Part shown: positions 55,852 through 64,000 of the stretch, piece by piece
Numbering within the stretch: the stretch's first letter is position 1
Layout of the letters: every line of letters begins with the position of its first letter
Assembly: GCA_016927245.1 (NCBI GenBank)
Contig: JAFGNA010000017.1
Coordinates: 1-64,000, forward strand
Direction of reading: 5' to 3'
DNA: 64,000 bases
Source: Candidatus Woesearchaeota archaeon
Lineage (GTDB): Archaea; Nanobdellota; Nanobdellia; Woesearchaeales; WJKR01
Notes under the pieces: model-generated
The model's input: the letters and a program-made list of their open reading frames with translations, nothing else
Told to the model about the DNA's origin: nothing
Database searches by the model: none
Position numbers and translations under genes: made by a program

Positions 55852-56376
55852 TTACAAGTCTATTTTCGCGCCACATAACTCACAAAACACCTTGCTCAGG
55901 GTGCAATCTCTCCCGCAACCGTTCCAATCAGAACATAGATGGCACTCTTCTTTGTTATGCTCAAGTTTTGCTGGCTGGTTGCATTTGTTGCATTTCCAGA
56001 CACCCGATACGGCGTGACTTTTGTAATCGAAGACTTCGTAGCGAAAGCCCCCACGTATAGAATAACGACCTCCTTTAAATCGGATCATATCGCCGTCATT
56101 GCCATAAACTACTCCTTTCTTCAAATCATCAGCATATTTTTCTTCTAATGCCATTCGTTCACGATGTCCGTTAATAGCTTTAGAGACCATATCATCATCA
56201 ACATACCACTCACGACCTTTTTTGTAAGCAGGCACTTCAGTGGATGCTAGTGCCACATACCCTCTTGCGTTAGCAGACTTCCTGTACCATTCGTATGCAT
56301 TTGAAAAGGCACCCGGTTCTGCTTTATATAAATCGACAGCATCTTTTAGCTTCATTCCTATTGTGGAAGTCGTCAC
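55852..56376 (-). CDS. Zinc-ribbon hypothetical protein
   Basis: C-terminal VWKCNKCNQPAKLEHNKEECHLCSDWNGCGRDCTLSKVFCELCGAKIDL. Confidence 0.6.
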   Translation of the reverse strand: MTTSTIGMKLKDAVDLYKAEPGAFSNAYEWYRKSANARGYVALASTEVPAYKKGREWYVDDDMVSKAINGHRERMALEEKYADDLKKGVVYGNDGDMIRFKGGRYSIRGGFRYEVFDYKSHAVSGVWKCNKCNQPAKLEHNKEECHLCSDWNGCGRDCTLSKVFCELCGAKIDL

Positions 56377-56461
56377 AGATAAAAAATTTTTCGTTCAAAA
56401 ACCGCGTAATAAATACATTCTCAGGGCAAAGACATTTATATAAGAATATATACCTTATAGG

Positions 56462-56702
56462 TATGGGAAGGGGACGAGGCATATTTGGTATGTCAATAGC
56501 ATCTCAAAGAGCATGGCAGAACACCATTTCTTTTATCTTCATTATCGTTGGAATATATTTGGTACTGGCATGGTTAGAAATAACCCCATTCACAGCAAGA
56601 TTTGAGTTCCTCAACAATAAAGCCAACCTGATATTGACAGCAATTATTTTAATCGTGATAGGTGTTCTGCTCAGTGAAAAAATCAAATCCCTCTTTTCGT
56701 GA
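56462..56702 (+). CDS. Small two-TM protein
   Basis: MGRGRGIFGMSIASQRAWQNTISFIFIIVGIYLVLAWLEITPFTARFEFLNNKANLILTAIILIVIGVLLSEKIKSLFS. Confidence 0.55.
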
Positions 56703-57198
56703 TGACTTAAAAGAACTCACAAGTCCGTCAAATTTTATTGTCGGACTTGTCACACCAGTTGTTATAGGTGTTATTCTAAATCAAGAAAAGAAGATTATTA
56801 CTGCACTCACAGTCACCAGTACAATGTTAGGACTCATCATTTTATACTTCTTTTTTAGATGGATCATATATTACAGAAGTGAGAGTGAGGAGAAAAAGAA
56901 ATCACAAAAAAATGGAAATAAACCACGGGTAATAAACACAAAAACTACAATACAAGAGGATGCACTCTTTATTCTTGATACAATCTACTCTTTGTATGCA
57001 AATGATCAATCAATACAAGCAACAACACTAATAAATCATTTTAAAGATTGGGAAGGGAAAAGAATCAACAAAGCATTGAGATTCTTGAACGATGAAGGGT
57101 ATATAGATTTGAAATTCATGTTAGGAAACACAAAAGGAGTCCAGAACTTCCTCTTTAAAAAGATTACAAACGAAGGAATAAAACTAATAGAAAAATGA
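56674..57198 (+). CDS. Membrane protein with C-terminal winged-helix-like domain
   Basis: Two TM segments then LINHFKDWEGKRINKALRFLNDEGYIDLKFMLGNTKGVQNFLFKKITNEGIKLIEK. Confidence 0.55.
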   Translation: MKKSNPSFRDDLKELTSPSNFIVGLVTPVVIGVILNQEKKIITALTVTSTMLGLIILYFFFRWIIYYRSESEEKKKSQKNGNKPRVINTKTTIQEDALFILDTIYSLYANDQSIQATTLINHFKDWEGKRINKALRFLNDEGYIDLKFMLGNTKGVQNFLFKKITNEGIKLIEK

Positions 57199-57443
57199 AA
57201 TGGTTCGAAAATCTATGTAGATACCATTACCGACATGAGCGCGAAATACCTGAATTGAAGAGAAAATTTGGGATTGTTAATGTTGTCGGCTCTATACTTC
57301 TCTCAGTGGCCATTATTGAATTAGTAAATCTTATTTTCATTGATAAAATCATTAAAATTATCATCCTTGCCTTCGCAGGTAGCATACTAATAATGATTAG
57401 TCAGAGTATTCATTTTATTGAGAAAAAAAGAGATGATTTCTAA
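57195..57443 (+). CDS. Small membrane protein
   Basis: 82 aa; two TM segments; ATGA overlap with upstream gene. Confidence 0.55.
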   Translation: MKWFENLCRYHYRHEREIPELKRKFGIVNVVGSILLSVAIIELVNLIFIDKIIKIIILAFAGSILIMISQSIHFIEKKRDDF

Positions 57444-58234
57444 TTAAATATTTCAACTGATTCTTCCCTCTCAGACCAAAGAAGCGTTTTTACAGAATAA
57501 GTTTCAAACTTTTTCAGGTCGTCTGGTGAAACTTTTCTCTCCTGGTCATTAATGATAACGAATTGATCAGCTGAAGCGTGAACCGTCGCACCCCCCCTTA
57601 TATCTGATAGTGTGAATAAGACCGCCCTATATCCAGTATTAGACGGGGAGTTAATAACCTTGACAATTTTTTCGTTTTCCTCTTTTTTCCTTGATGGAAT
57701 AACAAAGTCAATCTTATTGCTGAAGCCCTTTCCTTCAATCGTCACATCTCGTGTTGCAGGTATAGAATGCTCTGCAAAGAAATTGGCAACATCTTCAAAG
57801 AACAACGCTTTAACATAAGGTTTTGAAAGTATAAACATATCACCAATATTTATCATTGCTTGAATTAGTTTATGTTTGCTCTTTGCCAAATCCGACTCTT
57901 TACATTCAATGAATATTTCAGAAGTGTCGTTATCAAACCGGACCCCAAGACCATTGATGAACTGCGAGAGGATGTCTTTTCTATTTTCTGTGAGTTCAAG
58001 ATTGTTCGTTTTGAGATCATAATAAGTCATACCATCATCGGTTAATTTATAAGAATCTGATTTCTCATTGTAAACAACATAAATTCTCAAGTAGTCATTA
58101 TGTGTATCAAGGAATGGACTGTCAATGGAGGCAATTTTTACTCCTTCTTCGTTCGAGGGAATATCTTTAAAACTAATTCTTTCTCTTAGCCAATTCAAGT
58201 AATCCTCAATTAGTTTGTCCGGTTGAAGAGTCAT
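57440..58234 (-). CDS. DUF1828/DUF1829-like protein
   Basis: MTLQPDKLIEDYLNWLRERISFKDIPSNEEGVKIASIDSPFLDTHNDYLRIYVVYNEKSDSYKLTDDGMTYYDLKTNNLELTENRKDILSQFINGLGVRFDNDTSEIFIECKESDLAKSKHKLIQAMINIGDMFIL. Confidence 0.6.
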   Translation of the reverse strand: MTLQPDKLIEDYLNWLRERISFKDIPSNEEGVKIASIDSPFLDTHNDYLRIYVVYNEKSDSYKLTDDGMTYYDLKTNNLELTENRKDILSQFINGLGVRFDNDTSEIFIECKESDLAKSKHKLIQAMINIGDMFILSKPYVKALFFEDVANFFAEHSIPATRDVTIEGKGFSNKIDFVIPSRKKEENEKIVKVINSPSNTGYRAVLFTLSDIRGGATVHASADQFVIINDQERKVSPDDLKKFETYSVKTLLWSEREESVEIFN

Positions 58235-58683
58235 TTTTTCCAGTTTCCTGCGCCAGCAGATTTTTGAATTTTGATGCTCGTCTTTGCAATATTGCATAAT
58301 TCCATGAATTTCTCAATCACAGATCCAAAGTCACTAAGGTCTTTGAAACCATATTGATTTGCTGGAAATGCAAACCTGTCATTGTATCCTTCCCTATATA
58401 CATGAACATGAGGACCTGTCACTTTTACTCCACCCGGATTGATGTGCACGCGATCATCAACATCAAGCCTCAGCAATGTGAAAACACTGTGGACTCTGTG
58501 ACCACATCTCATCATTTTCAGCTCGATTTTTCCTTGTTTAATGTCAAGCGCAAATATATCGCCGTGAGCATCCGACACAACAGGTTCGCTGAGGTCAAAT
58601 GATTCGGTCAACTTGACCTCCGTCACATTTTTTAATCGTTTTGGAACTTTCAGGTATTCAGTTGCTTGATCCTGTTTTAACAT
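58231..58683 (-). CDS. DUF6978-like protein
   Basis: MLKQDQATEYLKVPKRLKNVTEVKLTESFDLSEPVVSDAHGDIFALDIKQGKIELKMMRCGHRVHSVFTLLRLDVDDRVHINPGGVKVTGPHVHVYREGYNDRFAFPANQYGFKDLSDFGSVIEKFMELCNI; ATGA overlap with next gene. Confidence 0.55.
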   Translation of the reverse strand: MLKQDQATEYLKVPKRLKNVTEVKLTESFDLSEPVVSDAHGDIFALDIKQGKIELKMMRCGHRVHSVFTLLRLDVDDRVHINPGGVKVTGPHVHVYREGYNDRFAFPANQYGFKDLSDFGSVIEKFMELCNIAKTSIKIQKSAGAGNWKK

Positions 58684-58819
58684 CCTTTTTCCTCGGCCTA
58701 TTCCAGTACGGACTCTTACACTTCGGGCACACTCTTGGCTCGCCATCTGTGTTCTCTCGCGGAACCCATATATGACTACACCTTTCGCATTGGAACGCAT
58801 CGATAGTTATCTTTGCCAT
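58658..58819 (-). CDS. 53-aa zinc-ribbon protein
   Basis: MAKITIDAFQCERCSHIWVPRENTDGEPRVCPKCKSPYWNRPRKKDVKTGSSN; two CxxC pairs; overlaps start of DUF6978-like gene in another frame. Confidence 0.72.
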   Translation of the reverse strand: MAKITIDAFQCERCSHIWVPRENTDGEPRVCPKCKSPYWNRPRKKDVKTGSSN

Positions 58820-58972
58820 TTTAATGTACCGTCCGTACTTGACCAGTGATTTAAATATACTTATATAATCCTATTATAGTATTAGTATATTACTATAAAT
58901 ATTTTACTAAAGCGAAAACTATATATACTTCTACTATATACCTAATAGTAATATATTAATAAGTGAATAAAT

Positions 58973-60106
58973 GTGACGACCGATAGCATTATATTTGTTA
59001 CACCGACACCCGGACAAGTCACCGAGGTGGAGAGTGAGGAACAAACAAAATTCACGGACGACGAAAGGATCATTGAGATCCCTCCGGAGGATAAACAATC
59101 TCCAAGGAAGAGCAAACCCACTTATCCTCAAAACTGGCAAGCATATAATGCAGCAAAGACTAATGAAGACACCTACTTTAAACGCCTTCTAAGAGAACTT
59201 CTGTTCGTCAGCATAGATGAGAAGCCCTCAAAAAAACCCGGTAGGAAGGGCTACAGCGACCAGGATAAGATATTCGCTATGTGCATCAAAATATACTACA
59301 AGGGCGATCTACGCAAGGCCGAAGGCATCCTAAAAGAGCTCAAGAACCTCAAATTCATAGAGAAGGTGCCTTGCTTTAAAAGCATCGACAATTTCTTCAA
59401 CGACGAAACACTCACCAAAATACTGGATAATCTCATTCTCATCAGCGCATTACCGCTTGCACAGATAGAAGAGACAGGAGCTATAGACAGCACAGGCTTC
59501 AGTACGAGCCAGTTTGAGAGCTGGAACACATTCAAATGGGGGAAGCACGAAGGGAAAGAACGCGTCTGGAGAAAAGCCCATGCATGCACCTGCTGCAAGA
59601 CCAACGCATTCCTCAGTATTAAAGTTACTGAGAAGAACGTCGGTGACGCGGCGATGTTTAACGACGTTGTTGGCAACTACACCAAATACTTCAATATGCC
59701 TGATTTCGTCGCAGACAAGGCGTATCTGAGCAGAGACATTCTTAAAACTATCAAGAAACTCGGCATGAACCCCTACATCCCGTTCAAGAAGAACAGTATC
59801 CAAGCAGCAAAAGGTGCTATGATCTGGAGTCAAATGTACGCAGAATTCATGACGAACCGAGAGGAGTTCATGCAGAAATACCACCGCAGAAGCAATATTG
59901 AGACGAGTTTCCACATGCTCAAGATGCGCTTTGGCAACCATTGCATGACGAGAACCTTCCATGCACAGACCAACGAGATCAAAATCAAAACACTCTGCTT
60001 GAACCTCTGTATTCTCATTCAGGAGATGTTTGAGCGCCAGATAGTGATTGATTTCAACGACTGTGTTAATCTGTGTAATAATGAAGAATCCTGTGTAAAA
60101 TTGTGA
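58973..60106 (+). CDS. DDE transposase (IS4/IS5-like superfamily)
   Basis: GAIDSTGFSTSQF, KVTEKNVGDAAMFNDVV...FVADKAYLSRDILKTIKKLGMNPYIPFKKN, KYHRRSNIETSFHMLKMRFGNHCMTRTFHAQTNEI. Confidence 0.83.
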   Translation: MTTDSIIFVTPTPGQVTEVESEEQTKFTDDERIIEIPPEDKQSPRKSKPTYPQNWQAYNAAKTNEDTYFKRLLRELLFVSIDEKPSKKPGRKGYSDQDKIFAMCIKIYYKGDLRKAEGILKELKNLKFIEKVPCFKSIDNFFNDETLTKILDNLILISALPLAQIEETGAIDSTGFSTSQFESWNTFKWGKHEGKERVWRKAHACTCCKTNAFLSIKVTEKNVGDAAMFNDVVGNYTKYFNMPDFVADKAYLSRDILKTIKKLGMNPYIPFKKNSIQAAKGAMIWSQMYAEFMTNREEFMQKYHRRSNIETSFHMLKMRFGNHCMTRTFHAQTNEIKIKTLCLNLCILIQEMFERQIVIDFNDCVNLCNNEESCVKL

Positions 60107-60209
60107 TTATTTTTTACACAAAGCCCTCATTTCCGTAAATTATTTAAATGAGCTCATTCTACACCAACCTTGTCGACTTTAAATCAACAAAAACTAGGTG
60201 TTTTCGCGC

Positions 60210-60686
60210 ATGGCAGACAAGAAGAAAAGCAAGACCGCGGAGCTCAAGGAACAAGTCCAAGAGCTCACTAACTCCCTGCAACGGGCACGGGCAGAACTCG
60301 AGAACTATCAGAAACGCGTGGAGCGCGACCGGGAACAGCAGCAGAGATACGCCTCTGAAGGCGTCCTGAAACGGTTCCTTCCCATCCTAGACAACCTCGA
60401 GCTCGCCCTCAAGCACTGCACCCAGCAGGACGATTTCTACCGTGGCGTGGAGATGATCTACGCGAACATCAGGAGCATGCTCGAGGAGGAAGGCGTCAAG
60501 CCTATCCAAGCACTAGGACTCCCCTTCGACCCGTACCGGCACGAGGCCCTGCTCACTAAGGAGTCAGACCAACCGGAGAACGCGATCGTCGACGTCATGC
60601 AGCAAGGCTACACCTACCACGACAAAGTCTTGCGACCCGCAAAGGTCGCCATCAGCAAGAACAAGACAGGAGGGAAAGAAAAATGA
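60210..60686 (+). CDS. grpE: Nucleotide exchange factor GrpE
   Basis: [58 protein letters not shown]. Confidence 0.92.
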   Translation: MADKKKSKTAELKEQVQELTNSLQRARAELENYQKRVERDREQQQRYASEGVLKRFLPILDNLELALKHCTQQDDFYRGVEMIYANIRSMLEEEGVKPIQALGLPFDPYRHEALLTKESDQPENAIVDVMQQGYTYHDKVLRPAKVAISKNKTGGKEK

Positions 60687-62551
60687 GCAAAATCATAGGG
60701 ATAGACCTAGGAACGACGTTCTCCGCAGTGGCGGTGATGGAAGGCGGCAAGGCCACCATCATCCCGAACGCGGAGGGCAGCAGAACCACGCCGTCAGTAG
60801 TGAGCATCACCGATGACGGCGAGCGATTGGTGGGCCAGATAGCGAAGAACCAAGCCATCACCAACCCTGACAACACGGTGCGGAGCATCAAGCGCCACAT
60901 GGGAGAAGACCACAAGACCAAGATGCAGGGCAAGGAGTACACGCCGCAGGAGATCAGCGCGATGATCCTGCAGAAGCTCAAGACGGACGCAGAGGCCTAC
61001 CTCGGGGAGAAGGTCGAAAAAGCAGTCATCACCGTCCCAGCCTATTTCGAGGACGCGCAGCGGCAGGCTACGAAGGACGCTGGCAGGATCGCCGGGTTGC
61101 AAGTGGAGCGCATCATCAACGAGCCCACCGCGGCCTCGCTCGCGTACGGCCTAGACAAGGGGCAGGACCACACCATCCTCGTCTTCGACTTCGGCGGCGG
61201 CACGTTCGACGTGAGCATCCTTGAACTGGGCGATAGCGTGTTCGAGGTCAAGGCCACGAACGGCGACAACCACCTCGGCGGCGATGACATCGACGACCTC
61301 ATCATCGACTGGCTCGCCGACAAGTTCAAGAAGGCGCAAGGCATCGACCTGAAAAAGGACCGGACCAGCCTGCAACGGCTGAAGGAAGCGGCGGAGAAGG
61401 CGAAGATCGAGCTCAGCAATAAGAGCAAGACGAGCATCAACATCCCCTTCATCACCGCTGATGACAAGGGGCCGAAGCACCTCAACGAGGAGCTCACCAG
61501 GGCGGAGTTCGAGCGCCTCATCAGTGACATCATCGAACGGCTCAAAGTCCCGACCATGCAAGCCCTGAACGACGCCAAGCTCAAGCCGGCGGACATCGAC
61601 AAGGTCATCTTCGTCGGCGGCAGCACCAGGATTCCCAAGGTGCAGGAACTCGTGAAGAGCATCACGGGCAAGGACGGCGACAAGTCCGTGAACCCTGACG
61701 AGGCAGTCGCCCTCGGCGCAGCCATCCAGGCAGGCATCCTCGCAGGTGACGTCAAGGACGTCCTGTTGCTGGACGTCACGCCGCTCAGCCTCGGCATCGA
61801 GACGCTGGGAGGGGTGATGACCAAGCTCATCGATAAGAACACGACCATCCCGACGAAGAAGAGCCAGGTCTTCAGCACCGCGGCGGACAACCAGAACGCG
61901 GTGAGCGTCCACGTCCTGCAAGGGGAACGACCGATGGCCGCCGATAACAAGACGCTCGGCAGGTTCGACCTCATAGGTATCCCGCCCGCGCCGCGGGGCG
62001 TGCCGCAGATCGAGGTGACGTTCGACATCGACGCCAACGGCATCGTGCACGTCAAGGCCAAGGACCTCGGCACGGGGAAGGAGCAGAGCATCAAGATCAC
62101 CGCGACGACTAACCTGTCAGAAGAGGAGATCGATAAGATGCGGCGGGAGGCAGAGACCCACGCTGAGGAGGACAAGCGGAAGAAGGAGGAGGTCGACGTT
62201 GTCAACGAGGCTGACTCGCTCGTGTATTCCTCGGAGAAATTGTTCAAGGACTTCGAGGGCAAGGTGGACGGTGAGAAGCTCAAGGACGTCAAGGCAAGGA
62301 TTGACGAGCTCAAGAAACTGCTCGAGCCGGAGCAGAAGGACGTCAAGGCCATCAAGGGCAAGCTCGAGGCCATCAACAAGGATCTCCAATTACTGTCGTC
62401 GGAGCTGTACCAGAAGGCTGCTGAGGAGCAGGCGAAGCAGCAGGCCGCGGGCGGTGACGCGAAGGGCGGCAAGAAGGATTCCAAGAAGGACGGGAAGGTC
62501 GTCGATGCTGACTTCGAGGAGGTCAAGGACGACAAGAAGGGCAAGAAATAA
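60683..62551 (+). CDS. dnaK: Chaperone DnaK (Hsp70)
   Basis: [20 protein letters not shown]...[14 protein letters not shown]...[16 protein letters not shown]. Confidence 0.98.
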   Translation: MSKIIGIDLGTTFSAVAVMEGGKATIIPNAEGSRTTPSVVSITDDGERLVGQIAKNQAITNPDNTVRSIKRHMGEDHKTKMQGKEYTPQEISAMILQKLKTDAEAYLGEKVEKAVITVPAYFEDAQRQATKDAGRIAGLQVERIINEPTAASLAYGLDKGQDHTILVFDFGGGTFDVSILELGDSVFEVKATNGDNHLGGDDIDDLIIDWLADKFKKAQGIDLKKDRTSLQRLKEAAEKAKIELSNKSKTSINIPFITADDKGPKHLNEELTRAEFERLISDIIERLKVPTMQALNDAKLKPADIDKVIFVGGSTRIPKVQELVKSITGKDGDKSVNPDEAVALGAAIQAGILAGDVKDVLLLDVTPLSLGIETLGGVMTKLIDKNTTIPTKKSQVFSTAADNQNAVSVHVLQGERPMAADNKTLGRFDLIGIPPAPRGVPQIEVTFDIDANGIVHVKAKDLGTGKEQSIKITATTNLSEEEIDKMRREAETHAEEDKRKKEEVDVVNEADSLVYSSEKLFKDFEGKVDGEKLKDVKARIDELKKLLEPEQKDVKAIKGKLEAINKDLQLLSSELYQKAAEEQAKQQAAGGDAKGGKKDSKKDGKVVDADFEEVKDDKKGKK

Positions 62552-62596
62552 AAACACCTCCTTTTTTTCTTTTTTAAATATTGTTGGGTCGGGACC

Positions 62597-63718
62597 ATGG
62601 CAGAGAAGGACTACTACGACATCCTCGGCGTGGGCAGGGATGCCTCCAAGGAGGATGTCAAGAAGGCGTACAAGCGGCTCGCCAAGAAATACCACCCTGA
62701 CCTGAACAAGGACGACCCTGACGCCGAGCGCAAGTTCAAGGAGGTCAACGAGGCCGCCTCAGTCCTCGGCGATGAGCAGAAGCGGGAGCAGTACGACCGG
62801 TTAGGCGCTGACGCGTTCAAGAACGGAACGGGCGGCTTCAGCGGGTTTGACTTCTCGGGTTTCGGCCGCGCGCAGGGCTTCGACTTCGAGGACATCTTCG
62901 ACACGTTCTTCGGCGGCAGGGGGTTCGGTTCTCGTCGCAGGGGAGCCGACCAGCCAGGCGCTGATCTCCGCTATGACCTCAGCGTCACGTTGGAGGAGGC
63001 GGCTGAGGGCGTGCAGAAGGAGTTCAAGGTGAGGAAGCGCGTGCCGTGCGAGCGGTGCGGCGGGCTTGGCGGCACGGGTATGGAGACGTGCAGGACGTGT
63101 CATGGCCAGGGCGTGGTGCGCCAAGCGAGAAGGACTGCGTTCGGGGTGTTCCAGACGACGATTGCGTGTCCTGAGTGCGACGGCTCGGGGAGGCGGTTCG
63201 AGGAGACTTGCGATGCGTGCGGCGGCAGTGGCGTGGAGACCAAGGCTGTGCGCATCAAGGTGGAGGTGCCTGCTGGCGTGGAGGATGGCGTGCGGCTCCG
63301 CGTGCAGGGCGAGGGAGACGCAGGGCTGCGCGGCGGGGAGCCTGGTGACTTGTACGTGTTCGTCACGGTGGAGGAGCATGAGCACTTCGTCCGTGAGGGC
63401 GTTGACTTGCGCCTCGTCATCCCGGTCAGTTTCGTCCAGGCGACGCTCGGCGCGGAGATTGAGGTCCCGACGTTGTTCGGCCGCGCCAAGCTCAAGATTC
63501 CTGCGGGCACGCAGACTGGTACGACGTTCCGTCTCGGGGGGAAGGGCTTGCCTTCGTTGCGTGGCTCGCGCAGGGGTGATCAGCTCGTCACCGTGGAGGT
63601 GGACGTGCCGCGGCGGCTGAATGGTAGGCAGCAGCGTTCGTTGGAGGCGTTCGCCGAGACGTTGGGTGAGGGTGTTAGGCCGCAGCAGTCCTTGTTCGAG
63701 AAGATATTCAAACGATAA
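62597..63718 (+). CDS. dnaJ: Chaperone DnaJ (Hsp40)
   Basis: [34 protein letters not shown]; four CxxCxGxG-type repeats. Confidence 0.97.
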   Translation: MAEKDYYDILGVGRDASKEDVKKAYKRLAKKYHPDLNKDDPDAERKFKEVNEAASVLGDEQKREQYDRLGADAFKNGTGGFSGFDFSGFGRAQGFDFEDIFDTFFGGRGFGSRRRGADQPGADLRYDLSVTLEEAAEGVQKEFKVRKRVPCERCGGLGGTGMETCRTCHGQGVVRQARRTAFGVFQTTIACPECDGSGRRFEETCDACGGSGVETKAVRIKVEVPAGVEDGVRLRVQGEGDAGLRGGEPGDLYVFVTVEEHEHFVREGVDLRLVIPVSFVQATLGAEIEVPTLFGRAKLKIPAGTQTGTTFRLGGKGLPSLRGSRRGDQLVTVEVDVPRRLNGRQQRSLEAFAETLGEGVRPQQSLFEKIFKR

Positions 63719-63794
63719 CCACTACGAAGTGACAAAAACCGAAAAGTTTATAAATGGTCTGTGAGACCACCACGAACAGAGGTGAACCACCCCG

Positions 63795-64000
63795 ATGGCA
63801 GCCAACCAAGAACAACCAGCAAGCAAGGAAGAACAAATAGGATTCCACAAAGGAGCCCTCAGCACCCTCGCGAAAGAACGGCAAGAACTCGCCCGCATCC
63901 TCCAGATAGTGGAGCAGCTCATGCAGATGCACATCGGCGAGCTCAAAGAGATGGGCGTCGACCTCCAAGCACAAGCAACCAGCGAGGAAGACAAGCCCAA
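63795..64000 (+). CDS. Small helical hypothetical protein (runs off window end)
   Basis: MAANQEQPASKEEQIGFHKGALSTLAKERQELARILQIVEQLMQMHIGELKEMGVDLQAQATSEEDK. Confidence 0.6.
   Translation, partial: MAANQEQPASKEEQIGFHKGALSTLAKERQELARILQIVEQLMQMHIGELKEMGVDLQAQATSEEDKP

Larger units (their letters stand above)
55445..60125. mobile_element. 4.68-kb transposon with cargo (DDE transposase plus passenger genes)
   Basis: 14-bp perfect TIRs GGCTTTGTGTAAAA (55445-55458) / TTTTACACAAAGCC (60112-60125), flanked on both sides by CTCATTTCC (55436-55444; 60126-60134); AT-rich content. Confidence 0.78.

Noticed and set aside
60794-62598. Large antisense ORFs opposite dnaK (e.g. 61042..62598, 518 aa)
   Set aside because: Well-known spurious antisense ORFs of GC-rich dnaK genes; Ser/Pro-rich translation without recognisable motifs.

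Overview
This 64 kb window is archaeal chromosome. Diagnostic features are a split rpoB (B'/B''), rpoH, rpoA', TFE, aIF6, prefoldin alpha, archaeal LonB, Lhr, an Nre-like repair protein, L35Ae, Kae1, class III signal-peptide pilin-like proteins, TATA-led promoters, and tRNA genes with introns. The gene density, many small membrane proteins and the GrpE-DnaK-DnaJ set suggest a DPANN-like lineage, but that is inference. Most of the window is GC-rich housekeeping or surface-protein sequence. Two AT-rich islands interrupt it. Island 1 (about 9.84-12.83 kb) lies directly 3' of a tRNA-Gln(UUG) gene. The last 10-13 nt of that tRNA region recur at three further points, cutting the island into three integrase-free cassettes: 2H phosphodiesterase, flavodoxin, and a hypothetical plus TrmB-like regulator. 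Island 2 (about 54.73-60.13 kb) is a pair of adjacent transposon-like units sharing termini. The larger (55445-60125) has perfect 14-bp terminal inverted repeats and an apparent 9-bp target duplication. It carries a DDE transposase plus passengers, including a tightly overlapping three-gene operon (zinc ribbon / DUF6978-like / DUF1828-like). The smaller unit carries a RelE-type toxin-antitoxin pair and a leftover transposase 3' end. Other notable observations: a 28-bp site almost identical in its core to E. coli dif directly upstream of a xerA-like gene; a tRNA-Lys with a 7-bp hairpin inserted in its D-loop; an apparent AUA-initiated gene in an uncharacterised four-gene membrane operon; a thymidylate-synthase-like protein lacking the catalytic Cys; and a secreted lytic-transglycosylase-like protein in an archaeon. 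All family calls come from reading the translated sequence, with no database search.
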